Shown: positions 1-8,311 of the stretch, piece after piece
Position numbering within the stretch: the stretch's first letter is position 1
Layout: every line of letters begins with the position of its first letter
From: Labrys monachus
Lineage (GTDB): Bacteria > Pseudomonadota > Alphaproteobacteria > Rhizobiales > Labraceae
Length of the DNA stretch: 64,000 nucleotides
Reading direction: 5' to 3'
Assembly: GCF_030814655.1 (NCBI RefSeq)
Contig: NZ_JAUSVK010000001.1
Span: forward strand, 503,043-567,042
Notes under the pieces: model-generated
The model's input: the letters and a program-made list of their open reading frames with translations, nothing else
Databases searched by the model: none
What the model was told of the DNA's origin: nothing
Position numbers and translations under genes: made by a program

Positions 1-3000
1 CACGTCGACCAGACCGTTGGGCGAGGTGGCGATCGATAAGGTGGCATTGCTCTGGATGGTGGCGACGCCGCTCACCGCGATCAGATCATGGATGCCGCCG
101 GCGCCGACCTGGGCTTCATAGGTCGAGCCGCTTTCCTGCGTGAAATCGCCATTGACGGTCAGGGTGCCGATATCGGCGCCCCCATTGCCGCCGGGCCGGA
201 CGATCGAACCGGCCTGGGCATCGAGGGAGCCGTCGGCCGGCGAGGCGGCGGCGGTTCCGATGGTGCCGGTGCCCGATAGGATGCCGCCGCTTCCCAGCGT
301 CACCGCCGACGTCACGGAACCGTCGAGTTCGAGGGCGGCGCCGGTCACCGTGGTGGCGCCGGTATAGGTGTTGGTGCCGTTCAGGACTTCGCTGCCGCCC
401 GAAAGCGTCAGCCCGCCGGTGCCGCCGATGGTGCCGCTATAGGTGTCGTGCGCATCCGTCAACGTCAGGAACTCGGCGCCCAGATCGACGGCGCCGGTGC
501 CCGACAGACTCTTGATCGAGGCGCCGGCCGTGGTGGCGGAGATGTCGAAAGTGGTGCCGTCGGCGAGAGCCAGGCCGCTGGAGGCGGCGATGCTGCCGAG
601 GCCGGACAGCGCCAGGGTGCCGCCGGAGACCGTCGTCGAGCCGGTATAGGTGTTCAGGCCGGACAGGATCAGCGTGCCGTCGCCGGTCTTGACGATGTCG
701 CCGGCCGGCGTGCCGTCGCCGATGACGCCGCTGAGCGTGTCGGTCAGGCCGGTGCCGACATTGACCGTCGGGTCGCCGTCGATGACGATGTCGTTGGCGA
801 CGGTGTAGGTGCCGGCGGTGAAGTCGAGCGTCGTGCCGGCCGCCATCTCCAGGACGCCGGTGCCCAGCGCGGTGTCGTTGCCGACCGCGATCGTGCCGTT
901 CTGCAGTACCGTGCCGCCCTGATAGGTGTTGGCGCCGGAAAGCGTCAGCGTGCCGTCGCCGATCTTGGCCAGTTTCCCGCTGCCCGACAGAACGCCCGTC
1001 CATGTCGCGCCGAGGCCGTTGGTGTCGATGATCGACGGCCCGCTTCCCCCGAGCGTGGCATCGACGTCCGTCGCCAGGGCCGAACCGGTGACCTGGATGC
1101 CGCCGTCGTTCCAGTTGAACACGTAGGTGCCGGTCGCAGCGCCCCCGCCATAGCGCTCGGCCAGCGACGAACCGCCGATCTTCAGAATGCCGCCGTCGAG
1201 ATCATATTCGCCGTTGCCGTAGCCCGACAGATAGAGCGTGGTGGTGTTGGCGACGGAGAGGACGCCGCCGGTCTGGACGATCTTTCCGGTACCGGCCGTG
1301 CCGGGGTCGGCTGCGCTGCTGTCGCCGATGACGAGTTCGGTTGTCACCAGGCCCGTATTCGTCAGATCCAGCTCGCCGCCACTGATGTTCAGCGTGCCGG
1401 TGCTTTGACTATGGCCGGTGGTATTGCGGCCGATATCGAACATGCCGTCGTTGAGGGTGAGCGTGCCGCCTTGCAGGTTGTAGATGCCGGTGCCGCCCTG
1501 GTTGCCGATGTTCAACAGGGCGCAATGGGCGCTGGTCCCGCAGCCATCGGTGATCAATACGGTGCCGCCGCTCTGGGTCACCGTGCCGGTGCCGCCGAAA
1601 TCGCCGACCTGCAGGCCCGTAGTGAAGGTGAGCGAGCCGCCGCTGATGTTCAGATTGCCGGTATGGCCCGTGCCTTCGCCGACCGCCAGGTAGCTGATCT
1701 GCGTCGTGCCGCTGGTCTGCGCCATGGCGCCGCCGTTGATGTAGGCTTCGCCGTGGTTGATCGTCGCGCCGTCGATCGTCAGCGTGCCCGAACCGGTCTT
1801 GGTGAAGGTGCCGTAGCTGCCTTGCCAGCCGTCATTGGTGTTGTCGATGGTGCCGGAGAAGCTGCTGTCGGTGTTGTCGCCGCCGACGACGAGCGACTTG
1901 GTGCCGTTCTCGATCGTGCCGCTGCCGGCAAGGCTGCCGACAGTCGCGCCCGACGTCGTCGCGGAGATGTCGAAAATCGTGCCGGCACCGAGCGTCAGGC
2001 GGCCCGTCCCGACGGTTCCGGCGCCGGACAGCGCCAGCGTCCCGGCCGAAACCGTCGTTCCGCCCGTATAGGTGTTGACGCCGGAAAGGGTCAGCGTGCC
2101 GGCGCCGGCCTTGGTCAGGGCGCCGTTGCCGGAGAAGATGCCGGACCATGCCGCGCCGAGGCCGTTGGTGTCGATGGTCGAGTTCGTGCCCGAGACGAGC
2201 GTGGCATCGACGTCGGTCGTCAGCGCCGACCCCGTAACCCGGACCGTGCCGCCGCCCAGGTTGAAGGCATAGGTTCCGGCCATATTGCCGTAATGGCCGA
2301 CAAGCGACGTGCCCCCGATCGCCAGCGTGCCGCCGTCGAGATTGTAGACGCCGTTGCCGCTGCCGGACAGGTTGAGCGAGGCATCGGCGCCGATCGACAG
2401 GGTGCCTGCGGTCTGGGTGATGGTACCGCTGCCGGGCGTGTTGCTCGTGCCGCCGCCCATGACGAGGTTGTCGCCGATGATGAGTTCGCCGGCGGACACG
2501 CTGACGGTGCCGCCGTTCAGGTTGAGAAGGCCCGTGCTCGCCGCCTTGTTGGCGTCGTTGCGGCCGATGACGAAGATGCCGCCGCTGAGATTGAGAACCG
2601 AACCGGCGCCCGAGATGTTGTAGGTGCCGTTGCCGCCCTGGTTGCCGATGTTGAACGTGGCGCAATGCGTGGGATCGCCGCAGTCCTGCTCCACGGTCAC
2701 GGTGCCCCCGGTCTGGTTGACCGTGCCGGTTCCGCCGAAATCGCCGACCTGCAGGCCCGTGCCGAAGGTGAGCGAGCCGCCGCTGACGTTCAGGGTGCCG
2801 GTATTGCCAGCGCCGGTGCCGACCGCGAGGTAGCTGATATGCGTCGTGCCGCTGGTCTGCGCCATGGCGCCGCCGGTGATATAGGTCTCGCCGCCGGTGA
2901 TGGTGCCGCCATCGATGGTCAGCGTTCCCGTGCCCGACTTGGTGACCGTGTCGAAGCTCGGGTCCCAACCGTTACCGCTGTTGACGATCGGCGTGGAGCC

Positions 3001-3192
3001 GAGTGTCTGGTTCACGTTGCCGGCACCGAAGGAATGATCGACGGCATGTGCGAGACGCGGCGCCAGCACAAGCAGGGATACGCTGCAGAGCAGGGCGAAT
3101 CCGCCATGCCTTGCCCGTCGGGATGCTTTCCGCCGTGCGCGCCGTCCTGCGGCGTCCACCGCAGGCGCCCAACCCAATTGCCCCCGTATCAT
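1..3192 (-). CDS. Autotransporter adhesin, beta-helix passenger with PATR repeats (3' end outside window)
   Basis: At least 1064 residues are open from an ATG at 3192 to the window edge without an in-frame stop. The first ~50 residues are an extended signal peptide: an arginine-rich stretch, a hydrophobic core (FALLCSVSLLVLAP) and a cleavage site after AHA. The rest is Gly/Thr/Ser-rich beta-helix sequence with many passenger-associated strand repeats of the type GTLTLSGANTYTGGTTV. Two consecutive ~380-residue units are near copies (about 2976-1836 and 1836-700), each with a Cys-x5-Cys pair (CGDPTHC and CGTSAHC), unusual for an autotransporter passenger. The C-terminal barrel should lie beyond base 1, so type V secretion is inferred. 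The preceding DNA is AT-rich. Role probably adhesion or aggregation; no catalytic motif seen. Confidence 0.85.
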   Translation of the reverse strand, partial: MIRGQLGWAPAVDAAGRRARRKASRRARHGGFALLCSVSLLVLAPRLAHAVDHSFGAGNVNQTLGSTPIVNSGNGWDPSFDTVTKSGTGTLTIDGGTITGGETYITGGAMAQTSGTTHISYLAVGTGAGNTGTLNVSGGSLTFGTGLQVGDFGGTGTVNQTGGTVTVEQDCGDPTHCATFNIGNQGGNGTYNISGAGSVLNLSGGIFVIGRNDANKAASTGLLNLNGGTVSVSAGELIIGDNLVMGGGTSNTPGSGTITQTAGTLSIGADASLNLSGSGNGVYNLDGGTLAIGGTSLVGHYGNMAGTYAFNLGGGTVRVTGSALTTDVDATLVSGTNSTIDTNGLGAAWSGIFSGNGALTKAGAGTLTLSGVNTYTGGTTVSAGTLALSGAGTVGTGRLTLGAGTIFDISATTSGATVGSLAGSGTIENGTKSLVVGGDNTDSSFSGTIDNTNDGWQGSYGTFTKTGSGTLTIDGATINHGEAYINGGAMAQTSGTTQISYLAVGEGTGHTGNLNISGGSLTFTTGLQVGDFGGTGTVTQSGGTVLITDGCGTSAHCALLNIGNQGGTGIYNLQGGTLTLNDGMFDIGRNTTGHSQSTGTLNISGGELDLTNTGLVTTELVIGDSSAADPGTAGTGKIVQTGGVLSVANTTTLYLSGYGNGEYDLDGGILKIGGSSLAERYGGGAATGTYVFNWNDGGIQVTGSALATDVDATLGGSGPSIIDTNGLGATWTGVLSGSGKLAKIGDGTLTLSGANTYQGGTVLQNGTIAVGNDTALGTGVLEMAAGTTLDFTAGTYTVANDIVIDGDPTVNVGTGLTDTLSGVIGDGTPAGDIVKTGDGTLILSGLNTYTGSTTVSGGTLALSGLGSIAASSGLALADGTTFDISATTAGASIKSLSGTGAVDLGAEFLTLTDAHDTYSGTIGGTGGLTLSGGSEVLNGTNTYTGATTVTGAALELDGSVTSAVTLGSGGILSGTGTIGTAAASPADGSLDAQAGSIVRPGGNGGADIGTLTVNGDFTQESGSTYEAQVGAGGIHDLIAVSGVATIQSNATLSIATSPNGLVDV

Positions 3193-3979
3193 CGTCTAGT
3201 CCTCCCGACCACGACTTCGAGCCACCCCCGCGGCCTCGAAGTCTAGAAATTCCTGTGAAAACGGCGGTGATTCTCTTGGCTGTTGAATAAGTAACCGAAG
3301 AAATTGGATCGAATCGAATAAGTCACAAGACAGAATATTTTTGAGTGAATATGAAAAGAATATAAATTACTCGAAACTATCCGTTGCGACTTCTTATAAT
3401 TCCATAAAAGGGGACATTGTGTGTTTCTTTCCATAATATATTTGTTGACATGAATGAAAGATCTCCTAATAGGTATGATACTGCCATGCTTGGATTCGTT
3501 ATACGTCGAATCTGTTGCAGTCAAGCCGGCTGAACTTTTGGGAAGAGTGGAATTTCATCACGGTGAACGAGCCGTGACCGTCGCAGAGATGGCGACGGCA
3601 CGCATGCGCGCAGCGTAGGCCGGGTTCCCGGTGTGGTCGGGGGAGCGGCACGGCGAGCTTCGGCTTGCTCGCTGCCTTGTCTAGGGGACGTCCGTGCGCT
3701 CTCTGCTTCGGAAGCGGACGCTTTGCTCGGCGCCGCGAGGCATGCGCCGCCGCGGCCGTCTGGCGGCAGGGAAGGGGTGTGCGCAACCCGATCGGACGGC
3801 GGGGAGGGATGGGATGTACGCAGCATTCCGCGGGCGGATGGGCGGAACTGCGGCGGTCCCATGACTTCCTGTTCGTATGGCCGAGCGGCTGCCGCCGCGG
3901 AGACCGGACAGAGCGCTGTGCGGAAGAGCCGGCGGAATTTCCGATCAGGAAATGTCTAAAGACACCTGGTTCAATTCGT
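3193..3979. other. Intergenic region, partly AT-rich, no gene supported
   Basis: The first ~330 bases are clearly poorer in G+C than the surroundings and probably hold the promoter of the minus-strand autotransporter. From about 3540 the composition returns to GC-rich. Short open frames on both strands there have arginine/alanine-rich translations without recognisable domains and no convincing ribosome binding sites. No RNA gene was recognised. Confidence 0.5.
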
Positions 3980-4708
3980 TCAGTAGGTGATTTTGCCCAG
4001 CCGCTCGGCCGTCGCCTGGGTGTTGCGGATGGCGAGCCTGAGAGCGTTGATCTGAAGGGTCGCCATCTCCATCTCGTCGATACCGCAGACCGCGATGATC
4101 TCCATGATGGAATGGATATATTTGAGGTCCGCTATGAAGCGCTTCGCCGAGATGCGGTCGAAGACGCGCAGATCGTTCATCAGGAGCTCGATGTCGAGAA
4201 TCAGGCCGCGCAAGCCGTAATGGTTGCTTGCGTTGAGTTCCTTCTTGATCCTCTCGATGATCGTCAGCTTGTCGTTGACGCTCAGACGGTCGTAGATCGA
4301 GGGATGCTTGCCGATCAGGGAGAAGACGATGATGCCGTTGAAGTGGCCGAGATGGGCGCAGAAGACGAGCCAGGCGTCGTTGCCCCGCTGATTCGCCTGT
4401 TCCCGTGCGGCCTTGTTGGCCTTGCTGGCGAGGTCCTCCGCCTGTCGCATCTGCCGGTGGATGGACAGGAGCGCGGCGGCGGCGGCGGCGAGGGCGAGCA
4501 GGCCCGCGAGCAGGCCCTGATAGCGATCGATCCAGAATTCGACGCAGTAGCCGCCGTAGAGGAGCGTCTCGCGGCCGGTGACATGGCCTTCGATGCTGCC
4601 CGCCGCCTGGCAGGAAGCGGGCGTCGTCAGGAGATAGGCGCAGAGGCCGAGAACCAGGATGGCGAGCAGCGCCGCGACCCCGGCCGCCGCCTTGCCGGAC
4701 AGCTTCAT
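3980..4708 (-). CDS. Two-helix inner-membrane protein of unknown function
   Basis: A 242-residue protein starting MKLSGKAAAG. Residues 8-28 are a first transmembrane helix, a ~35-residue periplasmic loop with two cysteines follows (PASCQ and YCVEF), and a second helix covers about 65-85. The remaining ~155 residues are cytoplasmic and mostly helical, with a charged segment after the second helix that could form a coiled coil. The architecture resembles small sensor-like membrane proteins, but no known domain is recognised. It stands alone; the 428 bases on its 5' side hold no gene. Codon use matches the neighbourhood, so it is likely a real chromosomal gene. Confidence 0.75.
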   Translation of the reverse strand: MKLSGKAAAGVAALLAILVLGLCAYLLTTPASCQAAGSIEGHVTGRETLLYGGYCVEFWIDRYQGLLAGLLALAAAAAALLSIHRQMRQAEDLASKANKAAREQANQRGNDAWLVFCAHLGHFNGIIVFSLIGKHPSIYDRLSVNDKLTIIERIKKELNASNHYGLRGLILDIELLMNDLRVFDRISAKRFIADLKYIHSIMEIIAVCGIDEMEMATLQINALRLAIRNTQATAERLGKITY

Positions 4709-5136
4709 GGCTTCTGTTTCCCTGCTCGTGGATGGCGTGCGGCGGTCGGTTTATATTTTTGCGGACGATGCAGGCGCGGATGCGCGCTCCCCTTCGTCCG
4801 CCTGTCGGCATGGTCGTCCCGTTGGCACGTCATCCTGCCTCTGTCGGTGGAAGGGCGCTCGCTGGTGCGATAATGCCTTTCGCTGGTAAAATAAAGCGCC
4901 TTGCTGCGGAATGGATGCTGGCCGGTCCCGCTGCGTCGACAGAGCCTTCCACATTGTGCGCCATCGCTGAACTTGGTAGCCTTTGCGGCCTCGCTTTCTC
5001 TCGACGGGCGCGAAGCTGCGCTGAAGGGCGGGCTTCGACTTTCGGGAGTAAAGGAGCCCCTGGCGATAGTCGCAAGTTATTTGTCGTTAACGGTTATTCT
5101 ATTATCCTGCGCTGCTTGACACCCAATGGAACCCTT
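4709..5136. other. Intergenic region, nothing recognised
   Basis: These 428 bases separate the divergent membrane-protein and lipoprotein genes and should hold both promoters. Frames through it give arginine/alanine-rich translations typical of GC-rich non-coding DNA. No hairpin, repeat or RNA gene stands out. Confidence 0.4.
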
Positions 5137-5265
5137 ATGAAACTCATCAAGACGATTGCCGCTGTCCTCGCCCTGGCCAGCCTGGCTGCATGCGTTCACA
5201 CCGGCGACTATCCGGATCATCGTCCGACCTACATCACGGCACCCGATTCGGGCTGGCACCTGTAG
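5137..5265 (+). CDS. Small predicted lipoprotein (42 residues)
   Basis: Starts MKLIKTIAAVLALASLAAC. The lipobox LAAC with Cys19 gives a short type II signal peptide and a mature part of only 24 residues that is Pro/His/Tyr-rich. Longer in-frame readings are possible, but only this start gives a coherent signal peptide. Tiny lipoproteins of this style are common in Hyphomicrobiales and are usually unassigned. No operon partner: the next gene is on the other strand 156 bases away. Confidence 0.65.
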   Translation: MKLIKTIAAVLALASLAACVHTGDYPDHRPTYITAPDSGWHL

Positions 5266-5421
5266 GAGGCGGAACGGATCGAACGCGGATCTCGCCGGCC
5301 CGGCAGGGCTCGGCGGCCGATGGCCGGAACCGTGGCGTTTGGCCGCGGCGCCGGCGCTTGCGGACCGTGCGCGACCTCACCTCCCCGTGAACCACGGCGC
5401 CGCGCGATCGGCGCCGCCACG

Positions 5422-6261
5422 TCAGTTGCGCAGCACGGCGCAGCTTCCTCCGGCCCGACGAAGCGCGCTGCAGACATTGTCGGCCTCTCGCATGGATCGG
5501 GCGGGGAGGCGAACGCGATAGAACGCCCGCCGGCCGCGTCCCGCCATCCGCGTCCCGACGACGAGCGTTTCGCGGCCGGCGAGAATCGCCGGAAACCGGG
5601 CGGCGACCCTTTCATAGGAGGCGATGGCCCGGCCCTTGGAGAAATTGCCCGAGAGCTGCACGCCGAACGGGGCATAGGGACCTTCGATCGGCTGCGGCGC
5701 ACCGGCGCGGATGGACGCGACCACCTGGCCGCATGCCTCCGGCTTCGAAGGCTCGTCCCGATATTTCAAACCGTCCTCCGAGGCCCAGTCATAGACGCTG
5801 CGGCCGGTGACGAAGCGGACATAGAGCTCGGTCTCGGCCGGCAGGAAGCCGCCTTGCCGGGACCAGTTCGACACGCGGCCCTGGCCGGCATTGTAGGCGG
5901 CGACGGCCAGCCCCCAATTGCCGAAGAGGCTCTTCAACCCGGCAAGATAGGCGGCGGAGGCAGGGATCGCCTTTTCGGGATCGAAGGGATCGGCAAGGCC
6001 CTGTTCCGCCGCGGTGCCCGGCATGAACTGGGCGATGCCCTGGGCTCCGGCGCTGCTGGTGACGCCCGGCCTGAAGCTGCTTTCCCGCCAGATCAGCCGC
6101 GTGAAGAGGCCCGACGGCACGGCATTCGCGGCGGCGGCCGTCTCGATCAGCCGGCAGACGGTTTCCTCCAGCGTCTCGCTCCGGCCGGCCGCGGACGAAG
6201 GCGAGGTGGCGAGGAATATGGCGAGGACCGCCGCCACGACGGCAGGAGGCCGGGTGTTCAT
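5422..6261 (-). CDS. Lytic murein transglycosylase with C-terminal SPOR-like domain
   Basis: A 279-residue exported protein starting MNTRPPAVVAAVLA, with a signal peptide ending near SSAAG. Residues ~30-160 are an SLT (Slt70-like, GH23) domain: the catalytic glutamate lies in IWRESSF, followed by the hallmark motifs GAQGIAQFMPGTA and AVAAYNAGQGRV. This family cleaves the MurNAc-GlcNAc bond of peptidoglycan with 1,6-anhydro formation. The last ~75 residues (from about FGVQLSGNFS) resemble a SPOR domain, which binds denuded glycan strands. The frame is open further upstream, but only this ATG gives a signal peptide. It is monocistronic and probably acts in wall remodelling. Confidence 0.85.
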   Translation of the reverse strand: MNTRPPAVVAAVLAIFLATSPSSAAGRSETLEETVCRLIETAAAANAVPSGLFTRLIWRESSFRPGVTSSAGAQGIAQFMPGTAAEQGLADPFDPEKAIPASAAYLAGLKSLFGNWGLAVAAYNAGQGRVSNWSRQGGFLPAETELYVRFVTGRSVYDWASEDGLKYRDEPSKPEACGQVVASIRAGAPQPIEGPYAPFGVQLSGNFSKGRAIASYERVAARFPAILAGRETLVVGTRMAGRGRRAFYRVRLPARSMREADNVCSALRRAGGSCAVLRN

Positions 6262-6580
6262 GACGTCGGTCCCTTCAGCGATGCCCGGCCATCGGACAGG
6301 CTTCGCTCGCATCGCATTGTATGGCGTTCGCCTAGCATGGACCTCGCCTGCATCACAAAGATGAGCGCAATGGGGCGGCGCTCCGCGCTGCGGGGGAGAA
6401 ATTTCGCATAGGTCGCGGCCGGCGGCTCGTCTCGATATCCATGCTTGTTCCTCGCATCTGCGCAAGATACCGCGGTGCAACCGGACGATGATCGAAGGAA
6501 CAAGTCGGGTGCCGCTTCGTTGCAGGGGCAGCTCAGCATTGTCGAAGGGCTCTCGAAAACGAAATAATGGAGGTATGATC

Positions 6581-6994
6581 ATGAATAGCTATCTCATCAA
6601 AGGTGCTCTATTCGTCGCTCTCCTTGCTCCCGTAGGCGCTTATGCACAGGGTGTCATCGAAGGAAGCTCCAACGGTATCGAGGAAGGCAACAAGAAGGCC
6701 GGTCCGGTCGGGGCGGTCGTCGGCGGCGCCGTGGGCGCGGTGACCGGCGGCGTCAACGGTCTTCTCGGCATCGACCAGCGGCCGCGCTTCCGTCAATATG
6801 TGGTCACCGAGCATCGCCCCTCCTTCCGCTATGACGAGGATGTCGAGGTCGGCACGGTGCTTCCCCCGGATGGGGTCGAATATTATGAGGTGCCCCCCGA
6901 ATATGGCGTGACCCGCTATCGCTATACCGTGGTGAATGATCAGGTCGTCCTGGTCGACCCCTCCACCCGCAGCGTCGTCGAGATCGTCCACTAG
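6581..6994 (+). CDS. DUF1236 domain-containing exported protein
   Basis: A 137-residue protein with a signal peptide ending near AYAQ, a glycine/valine-rich middle (AVVGGAVGAVTGGVNG), and a C-terminal DUF1236-type segment around VLPPDGVEYYEVPPEYG and TVVNDQVVLVDPSTR. The start at 6581 is preferred over the ATG at 6575 because the GGAGG at 6569-6573 is 7 bases upstream of it and almost touches the other. DUF1236 proteins are abundant in rhizobia and presumed periplasmic; their biochemical role is unknown. Confidence 0.85.
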   Translation: MNSYLIKGALFVALLAPVGAYAQGVIEGSSNGIEEGNKKAGPVGAVVGGAVGAVTGGVNGLLGIDQRPRFRQYVVTEHRPSFRYDEDVEVGTVLPPDGVEYYEVPPEYGVTRYRYTVVNDQVVLVDPSTRSVVEIVH

Positions 6995-7246
6995 GCTGAA
7001 ACGCATTTCCACGGAAACGCCGCTTTTCTCTCGCTCTTGTTTCAGGGCGCTTTCGCGAATCCTCGCGATCGCGGCGGATCGGGAAATGCTATCGCTCTGG
7101 AAGGGGCAGGCCAGCCGGCTCCTTCCTTAGCCGCTCCGGTCTGTCTTCCTCCGGACTTGCGGCCGAATCCCGCAAATCCCTTTGCTGCAACGGCATCCGC
7201 GGACAATCAAGGTCCGCGGCGGCCAAACGATTTCAGGAGGTTCGCC

Positions 7247-7615
7247 ATGGATTGCCGCAAGCTCGGAGTGGCAAAGCTTGTTCTGGCTCTGTCGATCGCA
7301 GCCCTTCCGTCCTTCGCTTCGGCAGAGGACATGATGAAGGGCATGGATATGGGTGGCGGCGCGGCCGACGCCGGCTATATGAAGGCCATGCAGACGATGC
7401 AGGAGGGCATGCAGGCGGCCAAGCCGACCGGCGACGCCGATCGTGACTTCGTCCTGATGATGCTCCCCCATCATCAGGCCGCCGTGGACATGGCCAAAGT
7501 CGAGCTCGACCACGGCAAGGACCGGCAATTGCGAAAGATGGCGCGCGACATCGTCAAGGCGCAGGAGAAGGAGATCGGCGAGATGAGGGCTTGGCTCGCT
7601 AAACATCCGGGTTGA
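7247..7615 (+). CDS. DUF305 family exported protein
   Basis: A 122-residue protein preceded by a strong AGGAGG at 7235-7240. The signal peptide ends near SFASA. The mature part is Met/His-rich (MMKGMDMGG, MKAMQTMQ) and carries the DUF305 hallmark MMLPHHQAAVDMAKVEL followed by a helix with RKMARDIVKAQEKEI. DUF305 proteins are four-helix, ferritin-like exported proteins often found with copper-handling genes, and the His/Met pattern suggests metal binding here. No copper gene lies next to it, so the metal link is inference. Confidence 0.85.
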   Translation: MDCRKLGVAKLVLALSIAALPSFASAEDMMKGMDMGGGAADAGYMKAMQTMQEGMQAAKPTGDADRDFVLMMLPHHQAAVDMAKVELDHGKDRQLRKMARDIVKAQEKEIGEMRAWLAKHPG

Positions 7616-7698
7616 TCCGCAGTCGAAGCGTGTGCGCGGAGGAAAATGATCGCTTAAGTTGCGATGGCGCCGGCACTGACTTATGGACGTTCACGCTG

Positions 7699-7809
7699 AT
7701 GTGCGCGCTGCTGCTCCTCGTGATGGTCGCCGCAGGCTATGGCCTGCGTGCTCTCAAGGTCCGCTGGAGGAACATACCGTATCTGCCGCGGTTTATCCTG
7801 GGTGCTTGA
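7699..7809 (+). CDS. Possible small single-helix membrane protein
   Basis: Thirty-six codons starting MCALLLLVMVAAGYGLRAL: one strongly hydrophobic helix, then a basic tail ending PYLPRFILGA. The same frame is open back to a TTG at 7612 that overlaps the DUF305 stop, so a longer product is possible. No good ribosome binding site is visible for either start. Kept only because the helix-plus-basic-tail pattern is coherent and the gap before the next gene is otherwise empty. Confidence 0.3.
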   Translation: MCALLLLVMVAAGYGLRALKVRWRNIPYLPRFILGA

Positions 7810-7881
7810 TGTGCCGCGGTCGGCGCTTGCCGGGATCGCAGCAAAGACGGCTCCTTCCGAGGGCCGCAGAGAGGTTATCCA

Positions 7882-8127
7882 ATGTTGCAATACTGGCTGC
7901 AGATGTCCCTGCTTCAGGCGGAGTCCCAGCAGGTCGTCTGGCTGCGGATGATGAAACTCGTGGCCGGCGGTCCGCAGGCACGCCTCGAAGCGGAGCGGAT
8001 GATCTCGGAAAAGCTGGCTGCGGCGGGCAGCGCCGCCGGGAGCCTCATGCTCGGAGCTTCCCCCGAGAGCGTCGTCCGCGGCTATCGCAGGAAGGTTCGC
8101 TCGAACAGGCGCCGGCTTTCGAAATGA
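7882..8127 (+). CDS. Conserved small hypothetical protein
   Basis: An 81-residue protein starting MLQYWLQMSLLQAESQQVVW, preceded by GAGAGG at a suitable distance. It is almost wholly helical: a helix around WLRMMKLVAGGPQARLEAER, a small-residue segment (AAAGSAAGS), and a very basic tail (YRRKVRSNRRRLSK). The layout resembles small phasin-like or nucleic-acid-associated rhizobial proteins, but no family can be named. It probably stands alone. Confidence 0.65.
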   Translation: MLQYWLQMSLLQAESQQVVWLRMMKLVAGGPQARLEAERMISEKLAAAGSAAGSLMLGASPESVVRGYRRKVRSNRRRLSK

Positions 8128-8311
8128 TGCCGGCGGATCGCGGGGCCGGGCGCGTCGCGGTCCGGTTCGCCGTCGACGGGGCAGGGGCGGACAAGTCTCG
8201 CGTCTGCGATGTCGGCGGGTTTCGTGCTTGACTTAGTAGAGCGCTCGGAATGAAGGTGAAACCGATGATTGCGGTATTCCGCTTTCGGCCACCGGAACGA
8301 TCGTTGATATA

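Noticed and set aside
448-3246. Long plus-strand open frame opposite the left-edge autotransporter
   Set aside because: The minus strand gives a signal peptide and perfect beta-helix repeats; the plus-strand translation is an Ala/Gly/Arg/Asp-rich mirror typical of GC-rich antisense DNA.
3445-3479. TTGACA and TATGAT as a plus-strand promoter
   Set aside because: They are 23 bases apart, far from the 16-18 optimum, and no plus-strand gene follows.
3633-3959. Plus-strand 108-codon frame
   Set aside because: Arg/Ala/Ser-rich with no ribosome site, signal or family; overlapping frames on the other strand are equally open.
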